Notes under the pieces: model-generated
What the model saw: only the letters and a program-made list of their open reading frames with translations
Told to the model about the DNA's origin: nothing
Databases searched by the model: none
Source of the DNA: an uncultured Collinsella sp.
GTDB taxonomy: Bacteria > Actinomycetota > Coriobacteriia > Coriobacteriales > Coriobacteriaceae
Reading direction: 5' to 3'
DNA: 25,736 nucleotides
NCBI GenBank assembly: GCA_900541665.1
Contig: UQKV01000030.1
Span: 1-25,736, forward strand
In this document: piece by piece, positions 14,664-21,517 of the stretch
Layout of the letters: the number at the start of each line of letters is the position of its first letter
How positions within the stretch are numbered: the first letter of the stretch is position 1
Translations under genes and position numbers: made by a program

Positions 14664-15653
14664 CTATGCTTGAGCGGCCAGTTCGGCCTTAGCTTTCTTC
14701 AACATGGCGTCGAGATCCTCGGAGGAATCCGAAGGAACCTTGCGGACCTCGAACTTGACGCCCTTGGCCTTGAGGGCCTCGAGAGTCTTGACGTCATCAT
14801 CGCCCATAGCGACGGCGTTGGTGACGACGACCTTGCCCTTGGAGTGAGCCATGGAGCCGATGTTGACTTCCTTGATGTCGACGCCGGCCTCGATGGCCTT
14901 GAGCAGATCCTGCGGGTTCTCAAAGAGCAGCATGGCCTTGGTGTCACCAAAGCGCGTGTCCTTGACGACCTCGGCCATCTTCTTGATGGGCACGACGTTG
15001 GCATGGACTCCCGGAGGGGCAGCCTGCTCGATCATGGTCTTGCGGAGCTCGTCGTGAGCAACGCCGTCGGAAACCACGATGATGCGGTTGGGGTTGATCT
15101 GCTTGGTCCACGTGGTGGCCACCTGACCATGCAGCAGACGGGTGTCGATACGGACGTGGGCAATCTTGATGTGCCCGTCGCCGATAACCGTTCCCGGAGG
15201 GATGGCGCCTGCAGGAGCAGCGGCGGCCGTAGCCGGCTTCTTCTCCTCGGGCTCCAGAGACTCGGGCTTGACGCGCACGCCAGCCTTAGCCTCAGTCACG
15301 AGATGTTTTGCGATCGCATGTGCAGTGTTCTTTGCGTCAAAGCGCTGCGAATATGCCTCGATGAGCATAGGCAGGTTGACACCGGTGACGATAGCCCAGG
15401 AATCGTGGCCCTCGATGAGTCCGCTGATCTGGTTGAACGGCGTGCCGCCCCACAGATCAACGAGGAAGAGCACCTGCTCCTGGTCCTCGAAGGAAGCGAT
15501 TGCTTCCTCGACCTTGGCACGGAAGTCGTCGGGGCCCATGCTCGGCTCGAGCGAGACCACGGCTACAGACGGCTGATCGCCAAAGACCATCGAGCCCGTC
15601 TGCTTGATTCCAGCAGCCAAGTCCCCGTGGCTAGCAAGAACAATACTTACCAT
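14664..15653 (-). CDS. manX: Mannose-family PTS transporter subunit IIAB
   Basis: This 329-residue cytoplasmic protein fuses EIIA and EIIB. EIIA (about 1-125) has the phosphorylated histidine at position 9 in VLASHGDLAAG, and the conserved FLVDLWGGTPFNQ. An Ala/Pro-rich linker (about 125-160) leads to EIIB, whose active histidine is H175 in VRIDTRLLHGQVATTW. Phosphate passes from HPr to EIIA, then EIIB, then the sugar. I prefer the ATG at 15653 with AGGAGGT upstream over the GTG directly before it. It is the first gene of the manXYZ operon. A TATAAT box lies about 70 bases upstream. Confidence 0.95.
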   Translation of the reverse strand: MVSIVLASHGDLAAGIKQTGSMVFGDQPSVAVVSLEPSMGPDDFRAKVEEAIASFEDQEQVLFLVDLWGGTPFNQISGLIEGHDSWAIVTGVNLPMLIEAYSQRFDAKNTAHAIAKHLVTEAKAGVRVKPESLEPEEKKPATAAAAPAGAIPPGTVIGDGHIKIAHVRIDTRLLHGQVATTWTKQINPNRIIVVSDGVAHDELRKTMIEQAAPPGVHANVVPIKKMAEVVKDTRFGDTKAMLLFENPQDLLKAIEAGVDIKEVNIGSMAHSKGKVVVTNAVAMGDDDVKTLEALKAKGVKFEVRKVPSDSSEDLDAMLKKAKAELAAQA

Positions 15654-15980
15654 CACATAACCTCCTTTTTGTCTACGTATTTCCTACACGACATTAAGGA
15701 AGTATACCTGTTTGGTTTGTGGAATTATAGCTAAATTCGCAAAAGGTTGGTTTATTTGTTTAAACGTCTAGGTTTGTTACAAGTTGATTACTTTACTGCT
15801 TTTTGACTCACTACACGCCAAGGCGTCGCTCATCAAGCCATGCATTTCACAGATACAAACAGGCTGTTCATTAATATTGGTTTTAAGCAAGCGCGAATGC
15901 GCTTATCCTGCCGCTATTTTGTTTAAACAGACATGACTTGACTATTATCGTGACTTATGTTCTACGAAACAACTCAAAAT
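15654..15980 (-). promoter_or_regulatory. AT-rich control region of the man operon
   Basis: No gene is seen here. On the minus strand a TATAAT -10 box (plus coordinates 15724-15729) lies about 70 bases ahead of manX; a good -35 is not visible, which suggests an activator. TTTGTTTAAAC, containing the palindrome GTTTAAAC, occurs twice (15755-15765 and 15918-15928) and is a candidate regulator site. A short hairpin AAGCGC-GAAT-GCGCTT lies at 15889-15904. The region is much more AT-rich than the genes around it. Confidence 0.5.
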
Positions 15981-16047
15981 AGTTGCGGTGGAATAGTTCT
16001 TGTTTAAGAGCCAGAAGGCTGGATTTAGGAACTATTTCACCGCAACT
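15981..16047. repeat. Long 20-bp inverted repeat downstream of hypA
   Basis: 15981-16000 pairs with 16028-16047 over 20 positions (18 Watson-Crick, two wobble). The 27-base loop holds an inner AGCC-AGAA-GGCT hairpin (16009-16020). The stem sequence is not especially GC-rich, and the minus strand continues with ATTTTGAGTTGTTT. It may terminate hypA transcription or be a REP/MITE-like palindrome. Confidence 0.55.
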
Positions 16048-16058
16048 TATAGGGGATC

Positions 16059-16487
16059 CTAGACGATGTGGAGGGGGTTGGCGGCGTCGACAGCATCGGG
16101 GACGTCAGAAGGGCCGTCGGGGGCAGCGTCTGCCGGGTCCTCGTCGGGGGTCTCAATCTGCTTGATCATGACCTCCTGGCCCTGCAGCAGATATGTTTCG
16201 CCGCTGCCGCAATGGGGGCAGGTCTTGCCATGCTCGACTGTCGCATAGTCGCGGCCGCACGCCTCGCAATGCGTCACGGCCTCGACGGACTCCACGATAA
16301 GCTCCGCACCCTCAGTGATGGACTTTTTATCTGCCGCCCAGCGCCAAGCGTCAAGCAGCAAGTCGGGAACGACGCCCGAGACTTCGCCCAGCAGCAACGT
16401 CACGCTCGAAACGCGACGCACGCCATTGGCACGCGCCACGTTCTCAACATCGCGAATAATGTGATACACAATCCCTAATTCATGCAA
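16059..16487 (-). CDS. hypA: Hydrogenase/urease nickel-insertion protein HypA, TTG start
   Basis: This 142-residue protein is HypA, which binds nickel at its N-terminus and delivers it to NiFe-hydrogenase (or urease) maturation with HypB. The invariant Met-His-Glu start is only obtained if translation begins at the TTG at 16487 (TTG CAT GAA, then LGIVYHIIRDVE); AAAGGG lies about eight bases upstream. Starting at the ATG at 16577 would bury the nickel-binding His and is therefore unlikely. The zinc ribbon is CEACGRDYATVEHGKTCPHC. The Asp/Pro/Ala-rich C-terminal tail (about 25 residues) is longer than in typical HypA proteins. No other hyp or hydrogenase gene is in the window, so it is an orphan here, next to an Fe-S oxidoreductase. 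Confidence 0.93.
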   Translation of the reverse strand: MHELGIVYHIIRDVENVARANGVRRVSSVTLLLGEVSGVVPDLLLDAWRWAADKKSITEGAELIVESVEAVTHCEACGRDYATVEHGKTCPHCGSGETYLLQGQEVMIKQIETPDEDPADAAPDGPSDVPDAVDAANPLHIV

Positions 16488-16532
16488 GTCGAAACCCTTT
16501 CTGCAGAGGTTGATTCGATGCACACTCAAAGC

Positions 16533-16568
16533 AAGGGGACGGCGAAATCTAGTCTGCGCCGTCCCCTT
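16533..16568 (-). terminator. Hairpin terminator after the Fe-S/FAD oxidoreductase
   Basis: A perfect 12-bp stem (16533-16544 with 16557-16568) and a 12-base loop lie between the oxidoreductase stop (16584) and the hypA start (16487). The T tract is poor. The loop carries GACTA (minus strand), as in the hairpins at 12329-12362 and 24605-24634. It separates hypA from the upstream gene at least partly. Confidence 0.65.
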
Positions 16569-16583
16569 ACCCGCCATGGTTAC

Positions 16584-19361
16584 CTATTTACGACCGAACT
16601 TAATTTTAATCGCACGCTTGAGGGCATACTTGCCGAGGCTCGGGAGCTTTTGCTCGTATTTGACCATCGTTGAGCACTCGGGGCGGTCGCGATCCAGATG
16701 GATGGCGTCGAACGCGCACTTGGTGGTGCACAAGCCGCAGCCGATGCACTTGTTGGGGTCGACGATCGAGGCACCGCAACCCAGGCAACGGGCGGTCTCG
16801 GCGCGCACCTGCTCTTCGGTAAAGGTCTCGACGTACTCGCTAAACGGCGCGGCCTTCTCGCGCTCGCGGTCAACGTGGGCAACCTCGCGGCTCGCGTTGT
16901 CGTAGCCCTCGAGCACAACGTCGTCGCGGTCGAGCGCGGTGTAGCGGCGCTGGTTGCGGCCGATGGTGAGCGTGGAGCCCGGCTGCACAAGGCGATGGAT
17001 GGACACGGCAGCCTCGTGGCCGGCGGCGATGGCGTCGATGGCAAAGCTCGGACCGGTATAGACGTCGCCGCCCACAAAGATGTCGGGCTCGGCGGTCTGG
17101 TAGGTCTGGGGGTCGGCAAGGGCACCCTGGCCGCGGCCAAGCTCCACCTTGGAGCCAGCCAGCAGGTCGCCCCACACAATGGACTGGCCAATCGACATGA
17201 CGACGCGGTCGGCATCGACACGGCGCAGATCGCTCTCGTCGTACTCGGGCGCAAAACGGCCCTCGTCGTCAAAGACACGCGTGCAGCGCTTGAAGGTGAT
17301 ACCGCACACATGACCGGCCTCGTCCAGGTGAACCTCCTTGGGACCCCAGCCGCAGCTGATGTGCGCGCCGTCCTCGATGGCCTCGCAACGCTCTTCCTCG
17401 CTGGCGGGCATCTGCGCCTCGCTCTCCAGGCAGAACATCTCAACGTGCTCGGAGCCCAGGCGGCAGGCGTTGCGCGCGACGTCGATAGCCACGTTGCCGC
17501 CGCCCACCACGATGGTGCGGCCGGGCAGCGCGTCGATCTTGCCGCTGTTGACCTCGCGCAAGAAGTCGACGGCCACGGTCACGTCCTCGGCATCCTCGCC
17601 CGGAATGCCGGCAAGGCGGCCGCCCTGGCAGCCAATGGCCACGTAGAAGGCCTTAAAGCCCTGCTCGCGCAGCTCGTCGAGCGTCACATCGCGACCGACC
17701 TCCACGCCATAGCGGAACTCGGCACCCATCAGGCGAATGACCTCGACCTCAGCCTCGATAACATCCTTCTGCAGCTTAAAGCTGGGAATACCGTAGGTGA
17801 GCATGCCGCCCGGGCGCTCATTCTTCTCGAATACGACGGGCTTGTAGCCCTTCTCGGCCAGATAGAAAGCGCAGGACAGACCGGCCGGGCCGGCACCGAT
17901 AATGGCGATCTTCTGGTCGAAGCCGCCGGCACGCGTCGGGGTCACCACAGGCGGGACATAGCGGGTCGCGGCGTCCAGATCGCGCTGGGCAATGAACTTC
18001 TTGACCTCGTCGATAGCCACGGCGGCGTCCACACGGCCGCGAGTGCAGGCATCCTCACAGCGGCGGTTGCACACACGGCCGCAGATAGCGGGCAGCGGGT
18101 TCTCGCGCTTGATGAGCGCCAGCGCCTCGTCATAGCGGCCCTGCGCCGCAAGCTTCAGATAGCCCTGAACGGCAACGTGCGCGGGGCAGGCCGTCTTGCA
18201 GGGCGCGGTGCCGGACTCATGCGTCTCGATGCGGTTGTCGTTGCGGTAGTTGGGCGACCACTTGGTGTGGTCCCACTTGGTGGCATCGGGCAGCTCCTGG
18301 CGCGGATACTCGGGCACCTGTCCGCCGGCCTTTTTGCTGCAGAGCTTCTGGCCCAGCTTGGCGGCGCCGGCCGGGCACACCTCAACGCAGCGACCGCAGG
18401 CCACGCACTTGTCCTTCTCGACCTTGGCAACATAGGCCGAGCGCGACAGGTTGGGCGTGTTGAACAGCTGCGAGGTGCGCAGGGCGTAGCACACGTTGAC
18501 GTTGCAGTTGCAGATGGCGAAGATCTTGTTCTCACCGTCAATGTTGGTGATCTGGTGCACAAAGCCGTTGTCCTCGGCCTGGCGCAGGATGTCGTAAACC
18601 TCGTCGCGCGTCACGTAATGGCCGCGGTCGGTCTCGACCACGTAGTCGGCCATATCGCCCACGGCGATGCACCAATCGGCCGGGTCGTCGGCGCAGCCCT
18701 CTCCCATCACGCGACGGCTCGCGCGGCAACTGCAGGTGCTAGCGGCATATTTGCCATCGTATTTGTCGAGCCAATGCTCGATATGCTCAATCGGCACCGA
18801 CGTGCTCGCGGCGTCAATGGCCTTCTCGACCGGAATGACGTGCATGCCGATACCGGCGCCTCCGGGCGGCACCATCGGCGTAGCCTTGGACAGCGGGCCC
18901 TTGGATGCCTGTTCAAAGAACTTGGCATAGACCGGATGCTCCTCGAGCTGGCTCACGCGCATGTTGAGGAACTCGGCAGAACCCGGCACCAGCATGGGCA
19001 GCACCCATTGCTTGGCGCGCTCGGGATTTTCCCAGTTGTACTCGAGCAGGCCCGTGTAGCTCATATCGTCGAGCATCTTTTCGATATCGGCCTCGGGCAT
19101 GCCGGTGAGCTTGACCATCTCGGGCAGCGTATAGGGACGGCGCATCTTCATCTTGCAGAGCACCTCGGCCTGCTCGTCGGTTGCGGCCTCGGCAAACGAC
19201 CAGTACTCGTAGCCCAGCAGCTCGTCGCGATGCAGCAGACGGTTGGTGCAGTGCTCGCACAGCTTGACGATGGCCTCGCGCGGATGCTCCGGCAGCGGCG
19301 GCACGAACTCCGAACCGATATCGGGCTCGGTGTAGCTAATTCCCGGTCCGTTGAGAATCAT
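16584..19361 (-). CDS. Multi-cluster Fe-S/FAD pyridine-nucleotide oxidoreductase (GltD-like core)
   Basis: This 925-residue enzyme moves electrons between NAD(P)H, FAD and several Fe-S clusters. The N-terminal module (about 1-300) has CSCRASRRVMGEGC (C210, C212, C223), W-C231 and CNCNVNVC (C284-C291), a cysteine layout seen in a family of small 4Fe-4S proteins. A ferredoxin motif CVACGRCVEVCP (C319-C329) follows. Then comes a GltD/DPYD-type cysteine domain (C388, C392, C427, C431, C435, C439). The FAD site is IAIIGAGPAGLSCAFYLAEK (from about 485) and the NAD(P)-site is IVVGGGNVAIDVARNA. A C-terminal 4Fe-4S motif CIGCGLCTTKC ends the chain. I chose the ATG at 19361 (AAGGGA upstream). It is divergent from a TetR gene across an operator-rich gap. 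The electron acceptor and substrate are unknown. Confidence 0.88.
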   Translation of the reverse strand: MILNGPGISYTEPDIGSEFVPPLPEHPREAIVKLCEHCTNRLLHRDELLGYEYWSFAEAATDEQAEVLCKMKMRRPYTLPEMVKLTGMPEADIEKMLDDMSYTGLLEYNWENPERAKQWVLPMLVPGSAEFLNMRVSQLEEHPVYAKFFEQASKGPLSKATPMVPPGGAGIGMHVIPVEKAIDAASTSVPIEHIEHWLDKYDGKYAASTCSCRASRRVMGEGCADDPADWCIAVGDMADYVVETDRGHYVTRDEVYDILRQAEDNGFVHQITNIDGENKIFAICNCNVNVCYALRTSQLFNTPNLSRSAYVAKVEKDKCVACGRCVEVCPAGAAKLGQKLCSKKAGGQVPEYPRQELPDATKWDHTKWSPNYRNDNRIETHESGTAPCKTACPAHVAVQGYLKLAAQGRYDEALALIKRENPLPAICGRVCNRRCEDACTRGRVDAAVAIDEVKKFIAQRDLDAATRYVPPVVTPTRAGGFDQKIAIIGAGPAGLSCAFYLAEKGYKPVVFEKNERPGGMLTYGIPSFKLQKDVIEAEVEVIRLMGAEFRYGVEVGRDVTLDELREQGFKAFYVAIGCQGGRLAGIPGEDAEDVTVAVDFLREVNSGKIDALPGRTIVVGGGNVAIDVARNACRLGSEHVEMFCLESEAQMPASEEERCEAIEDGAHISCGWGPKEVHLDEAGHVCGITFKRCTRVFDDEGRFAPEYDESDLRRVDADRVVMSIGQSIVWGDLLAGSKVELGRGQGALADPQTYQTAEPDIFVGGDVYTGPSFAIDAIAAGHEAAVSIHRLVQPGSTLTIGRNQRRYTALDRDDVVLEGYDNASREVAHVDREREKAAPFSEYVETFTEEQVRAETARCLGCGASIVDPNKCIGCGLCTTKCAFDAIHLDRDRPECSTMVKYEQKLPSLGKYALKRAIKIKFGRK

Positions 19362-19454
19362 GGTTGTCCCTTCTCTTGCCGCAGCACGACAAGGCCGCAG
19401 CGCCCCTCTTTTTTTGCAGGCCGGGCATGCCCCCATGCCGTTCACCCACCATTG

Positions 19455-19523
19455 TTGACATTGTGTCAAAAATAGTATTGACGAACCGTCAACAATATTC
19501 AAGACTGTTAGGCGAACGGTCAG
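19455..19523. promoter_or_regulatory. Divergent control region with three operator-like sites
   Basis: Two perfect palindromes with 3-base centres are present: TTGACATTGTGTCAA (19455-19469) and TTGACGAACCGTCAA (19478-19492). A third, imperfect copy, TAGGCGAACGGTCAG (19509-19523), aligns with the second. They sit between the divergent starts at 19361 and 19551. TTGACA could also serve as a -35 box. They are natural targets for the adjacent TetR protein, which is an inference. Confidence 0.7.
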
Positions 19524-19550
19524 GCAAAAGAGGATGAAAGGCGGCAAAAC

Positions 19551-20213
19551 ATGGGCAACAACGCAGCAGATACCTCTGTGGTCGATGCCGTCCCTGCATC
19601 CGATAGCGCGGCAAAGCGCCTGACGGGCGACGAACGCCGTCGCGAAATCCTCGATGCCGTGCGCACCGTAAGCTCCGAGTTGGGCGTGTCCCACCTATCG
19701 GTATCGGCCGTGACCAAACGAGCCGGCTGCACGCGTTCATTGTTCTACCACTACTTTGCCGACATGGACGCCGCCGTCACCGCTGTCATGGACGAGGCGA
19801 TCGACGGCTTTATCTCCGAACTCGAGCAGTGGAACGCCGGCCGCACCGTCGGCGATATCGAGGGCGCGCTCGACACCGTCGCCCCGCTCTTTAAGCGTCT
19901 GGTCGCCAGCGGCCACGAACTGCCGCACACTCTGACCTCCAACAGCGGCGCACTCTACGGCGGCTTTCTGCACAATGTGGTTCAGCGCGTGGCCCAGTAC
20001 ATCTGCGACACCACCGTGGTGGATTTTGTCGCCCATCACGAGCTGCGCATCGACCATGTCTACGAAACGTTCTACACCCTCATCATGGGTCTTTTGATGT
20101 ATATCCGCACGCACCCCGATGTGCCCGACGAGACGGTCAAGGAGATCATCGCCTCGACACTCCACATCGAGGGCTATACCGCCAAGTATCCGGAGCGCAT
20201 GCCCCAGAACTGA
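19551..20213 (+). CDS. TetR/AcrR-family transcriptional regulator
   Basis: This 220-residue protein has a TetR N-terminal DNA-binding domain at about 26-75: RREILDAVRTVSSELGVSHLSVSAVTKRAGCTRSLFYHYFADMDA. The recognition helix is in AGCTRSLFYHYF. The C-terminal ligand/dimer domain is helical and not assignable to a known effector class. The ATG at 19551 has GAAAGG upstream. Its own control region holds three similar operator sites and drives both this gene and the divergent oxidoreductase, so autorepression plus control of the neighbour is the simplest model. The DUF5692 membrane gene starts 63 bases downstream on the same strand and is probably co-transcribed. Confidence 0.93.
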   Translation: MGNNAADTSVVDAVPASDSAAKRLTGDERRREILDAVRTVSSELGVSHLSVSAVTKRAGCTRSLFYHYFADMDAAVTAVMDEAIDGFISELEQWNAGRTVGDIEGALDTVAPLFKRLVASGHELPHTLTSNSGALYGGFLHNVVQRVAQYICDTTVVDFVAHHELRIDHVYETFYTLIMGLLMYIRTHPDVPDETVKEIIASTLHIEGYTAKYPERMPQN

Positions 20214-20276
20214 CGACATTTGGCCAAACTGCCCGCGATCAGAAGAGGGGCCGCGGGCGTGTGAAAGGAGAGCAGC

Positions 20277-21284
20277 ATGCTGTTCGATGTTTGGGGTAGC
20301 GATACCCTTATCCACTGGGCCGGCTGGGCCATGGTCTTTATTGGCCTGATCGTGCTCAACGAGGTCGGCCGCCGCACCAAGCTGGGCGCGGCAATCATCT
20401 TTGGCGTGGCTCCGCTGGCCATGACCATCTACTGCATCGCTATCGCCGTGGGCGTTTCGCAGGGTGCCGAGTGGGCGCTCACCAACCCCACCCATGTGTA
20501 CCAGAACAGCTGGTTCCACTACGCCAAGGTGTACGCGGCGCTGGCCGGTTGCTGGGGCTTCATTGCCATTAAGTACCAGTGGGGCAAGATCGGCAAGGCG
20601 CATTGGTTCCGCGCGTGGCCGTTTGTGATCGTCGCCATCAACATCATGATCGCCGTCGTGTCCGACTTTGAGAGCGCCTATCACTTCTTTGTCCTGGGTC
20701 AGTCCACTTGGGTCACCTCCGAAGGTGCTACGCAGCTGGCCGGCTGGAACAACGTGTTCAACGGCATCGCCGGTCTCATCAACATCTTCTGCATGACCGG
20801 TTGGTGGAGCGTCTACGCCTCCGAGGACAAGACCGACATGCTGTGGCCCGACATGACCTGGGTCTACATCATTGCCTACGATATCTGGAACTTCTGCTAC
20901 ACCTACAACTGCCTGCCCACCCACTCCTGGTTCTGCGGCTTTGCGCTGCTGCTGGCGCCCACCGTCGCCGCCTTTATCTGGAACAAGGGCGGCTGGATCC
21001 AGAACCGCGCCTTTACGCTGGCCATTTGGTGCATGTTTGCCCAGGTGTTCCCGTACTTCCAGGAGGAGTCCATCTTTGTGACCCACTCCACGCTCGACCC
21101 CGGCGCCGCTACCGCGGTCTCGGTCGCCGCGCTGATCGCCAACGTCGCCGCGATCATCTACATCGCCTACCGTGCCAAGAAGCTCGGCCGCAATCCCTAC
21201 AAGCAGGATGTCTTTGAGGGCACCAGCGACTGGGAGAAGGCCACCGCTCGCCGCGCCAAGGTTGATTACGCGCACGCCGAGTAA
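20277..21284 (+). CDS. DUF5692 multi-pass membrane protein
   Basis: This 335-residue protein has about eight to nine hydrophobic segments and is rich in Trp and Tyr (for example MTGWWSVYASEDKTDMLWPDMTW and YDIWNFCYTYNCLPTHSWFCGFALLLAP). It matches what I know as the DUF5692 family of gut anaerobes; no function is established. The C-terminus is cytoplasmic-looking and charged (YRAKKLGRNPYKQDVFEGTSDWEKATARRAKV). AAAGGAG precedes the ATG at 20277. It follows the TetR gene in one unit and is next to the divergent Fe-S/FAD oxidoreductase. A transporter, or a membrane partner of that enzyme, are the two main possibilities. Confidence 0.8.
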   Translation: MLFDVWGSDTLIHWAGWAMVFIGLIVLNEVGRRTKLGAAIIFGVAPLAMTIYCIAIAVGVSQGAEWALTNPTHVYQNSWFHYAKVYAALAGCWGFIAIKYQWGKIGKAHWFRAWPFVIVAINIMIAVVSDFESAYHFFVLGQSTWVTSEGATQLAGWNNVFNGIAGLINIFCMTGWWSVYASEDKTDMLWPDMTWVYIIAYDIWNFCYTYNCLPTHSWFCGFALLLAPTVAAFIWNKGGWIQNRAFTLAIWCMFAQVFPYFQEESIFVTHSTLDPGAATAVSVAALIANVAAIIYIAYRAKKLGRNPYKQDVFEGTSDWEKATARRAKVDYAHAE

Positions 21285-21355
21285 CGCGCCTGACGCAAAC
21301 ATTGCTTGAGTACGAAGCCGCATAACCGGCTCCGCGCAACTCAACGCATTGCAGG

Positions 21356-21396
21356 GCCCCCCGGAATGTGATTCGTTCGCGTTCCGGGGGCTTTTT
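21356..21396 (+). terminator. Rho-independent terminator after the DUF5692 gene
   Basis: CCCCCGGAA pairs with TTCCGGGGG around a 15-base loop, with the right arm at 21382-21391. TTTTT follows at 21392-21396. It ends the TetR-DUF5692 transcript. Confidence 0.93.
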
Positions 21397-21517
21397 GCTG
21401 CCGCGAGGATGCGACTGAACGATGCGCTCGGGTTAAATCGGATCTTATATTTCGTATGCGCTTTATATGGCTCCATTTTTGGGTACAGTGTTGAGCCGAT
21501 ATTGCATTGGGGGATAT

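Noticed and set aside
13797..15734. Plus-strand open frame of 645 codons over manXYZ
   Set aside because: It is antisense to three well-recognised PTS genes and has low-complexity Asp/Gly/His-rich content.
15724..15760. Sigma-54 promoter for the man operon, as in Firmicutes
   Set aside because: No GG-N10-GC pattern of the right kind is seen. A TATAAT box is present, and actinobacteria generally lack sigma-54.
16698..19475. Plus-strand open frame of 925 codons
   Set aside because: It is an exact shadow of the Fe-S/FAD oxidoreductase gene on the other strand, with Ala/Gly/Val-rich nonsense sequence.
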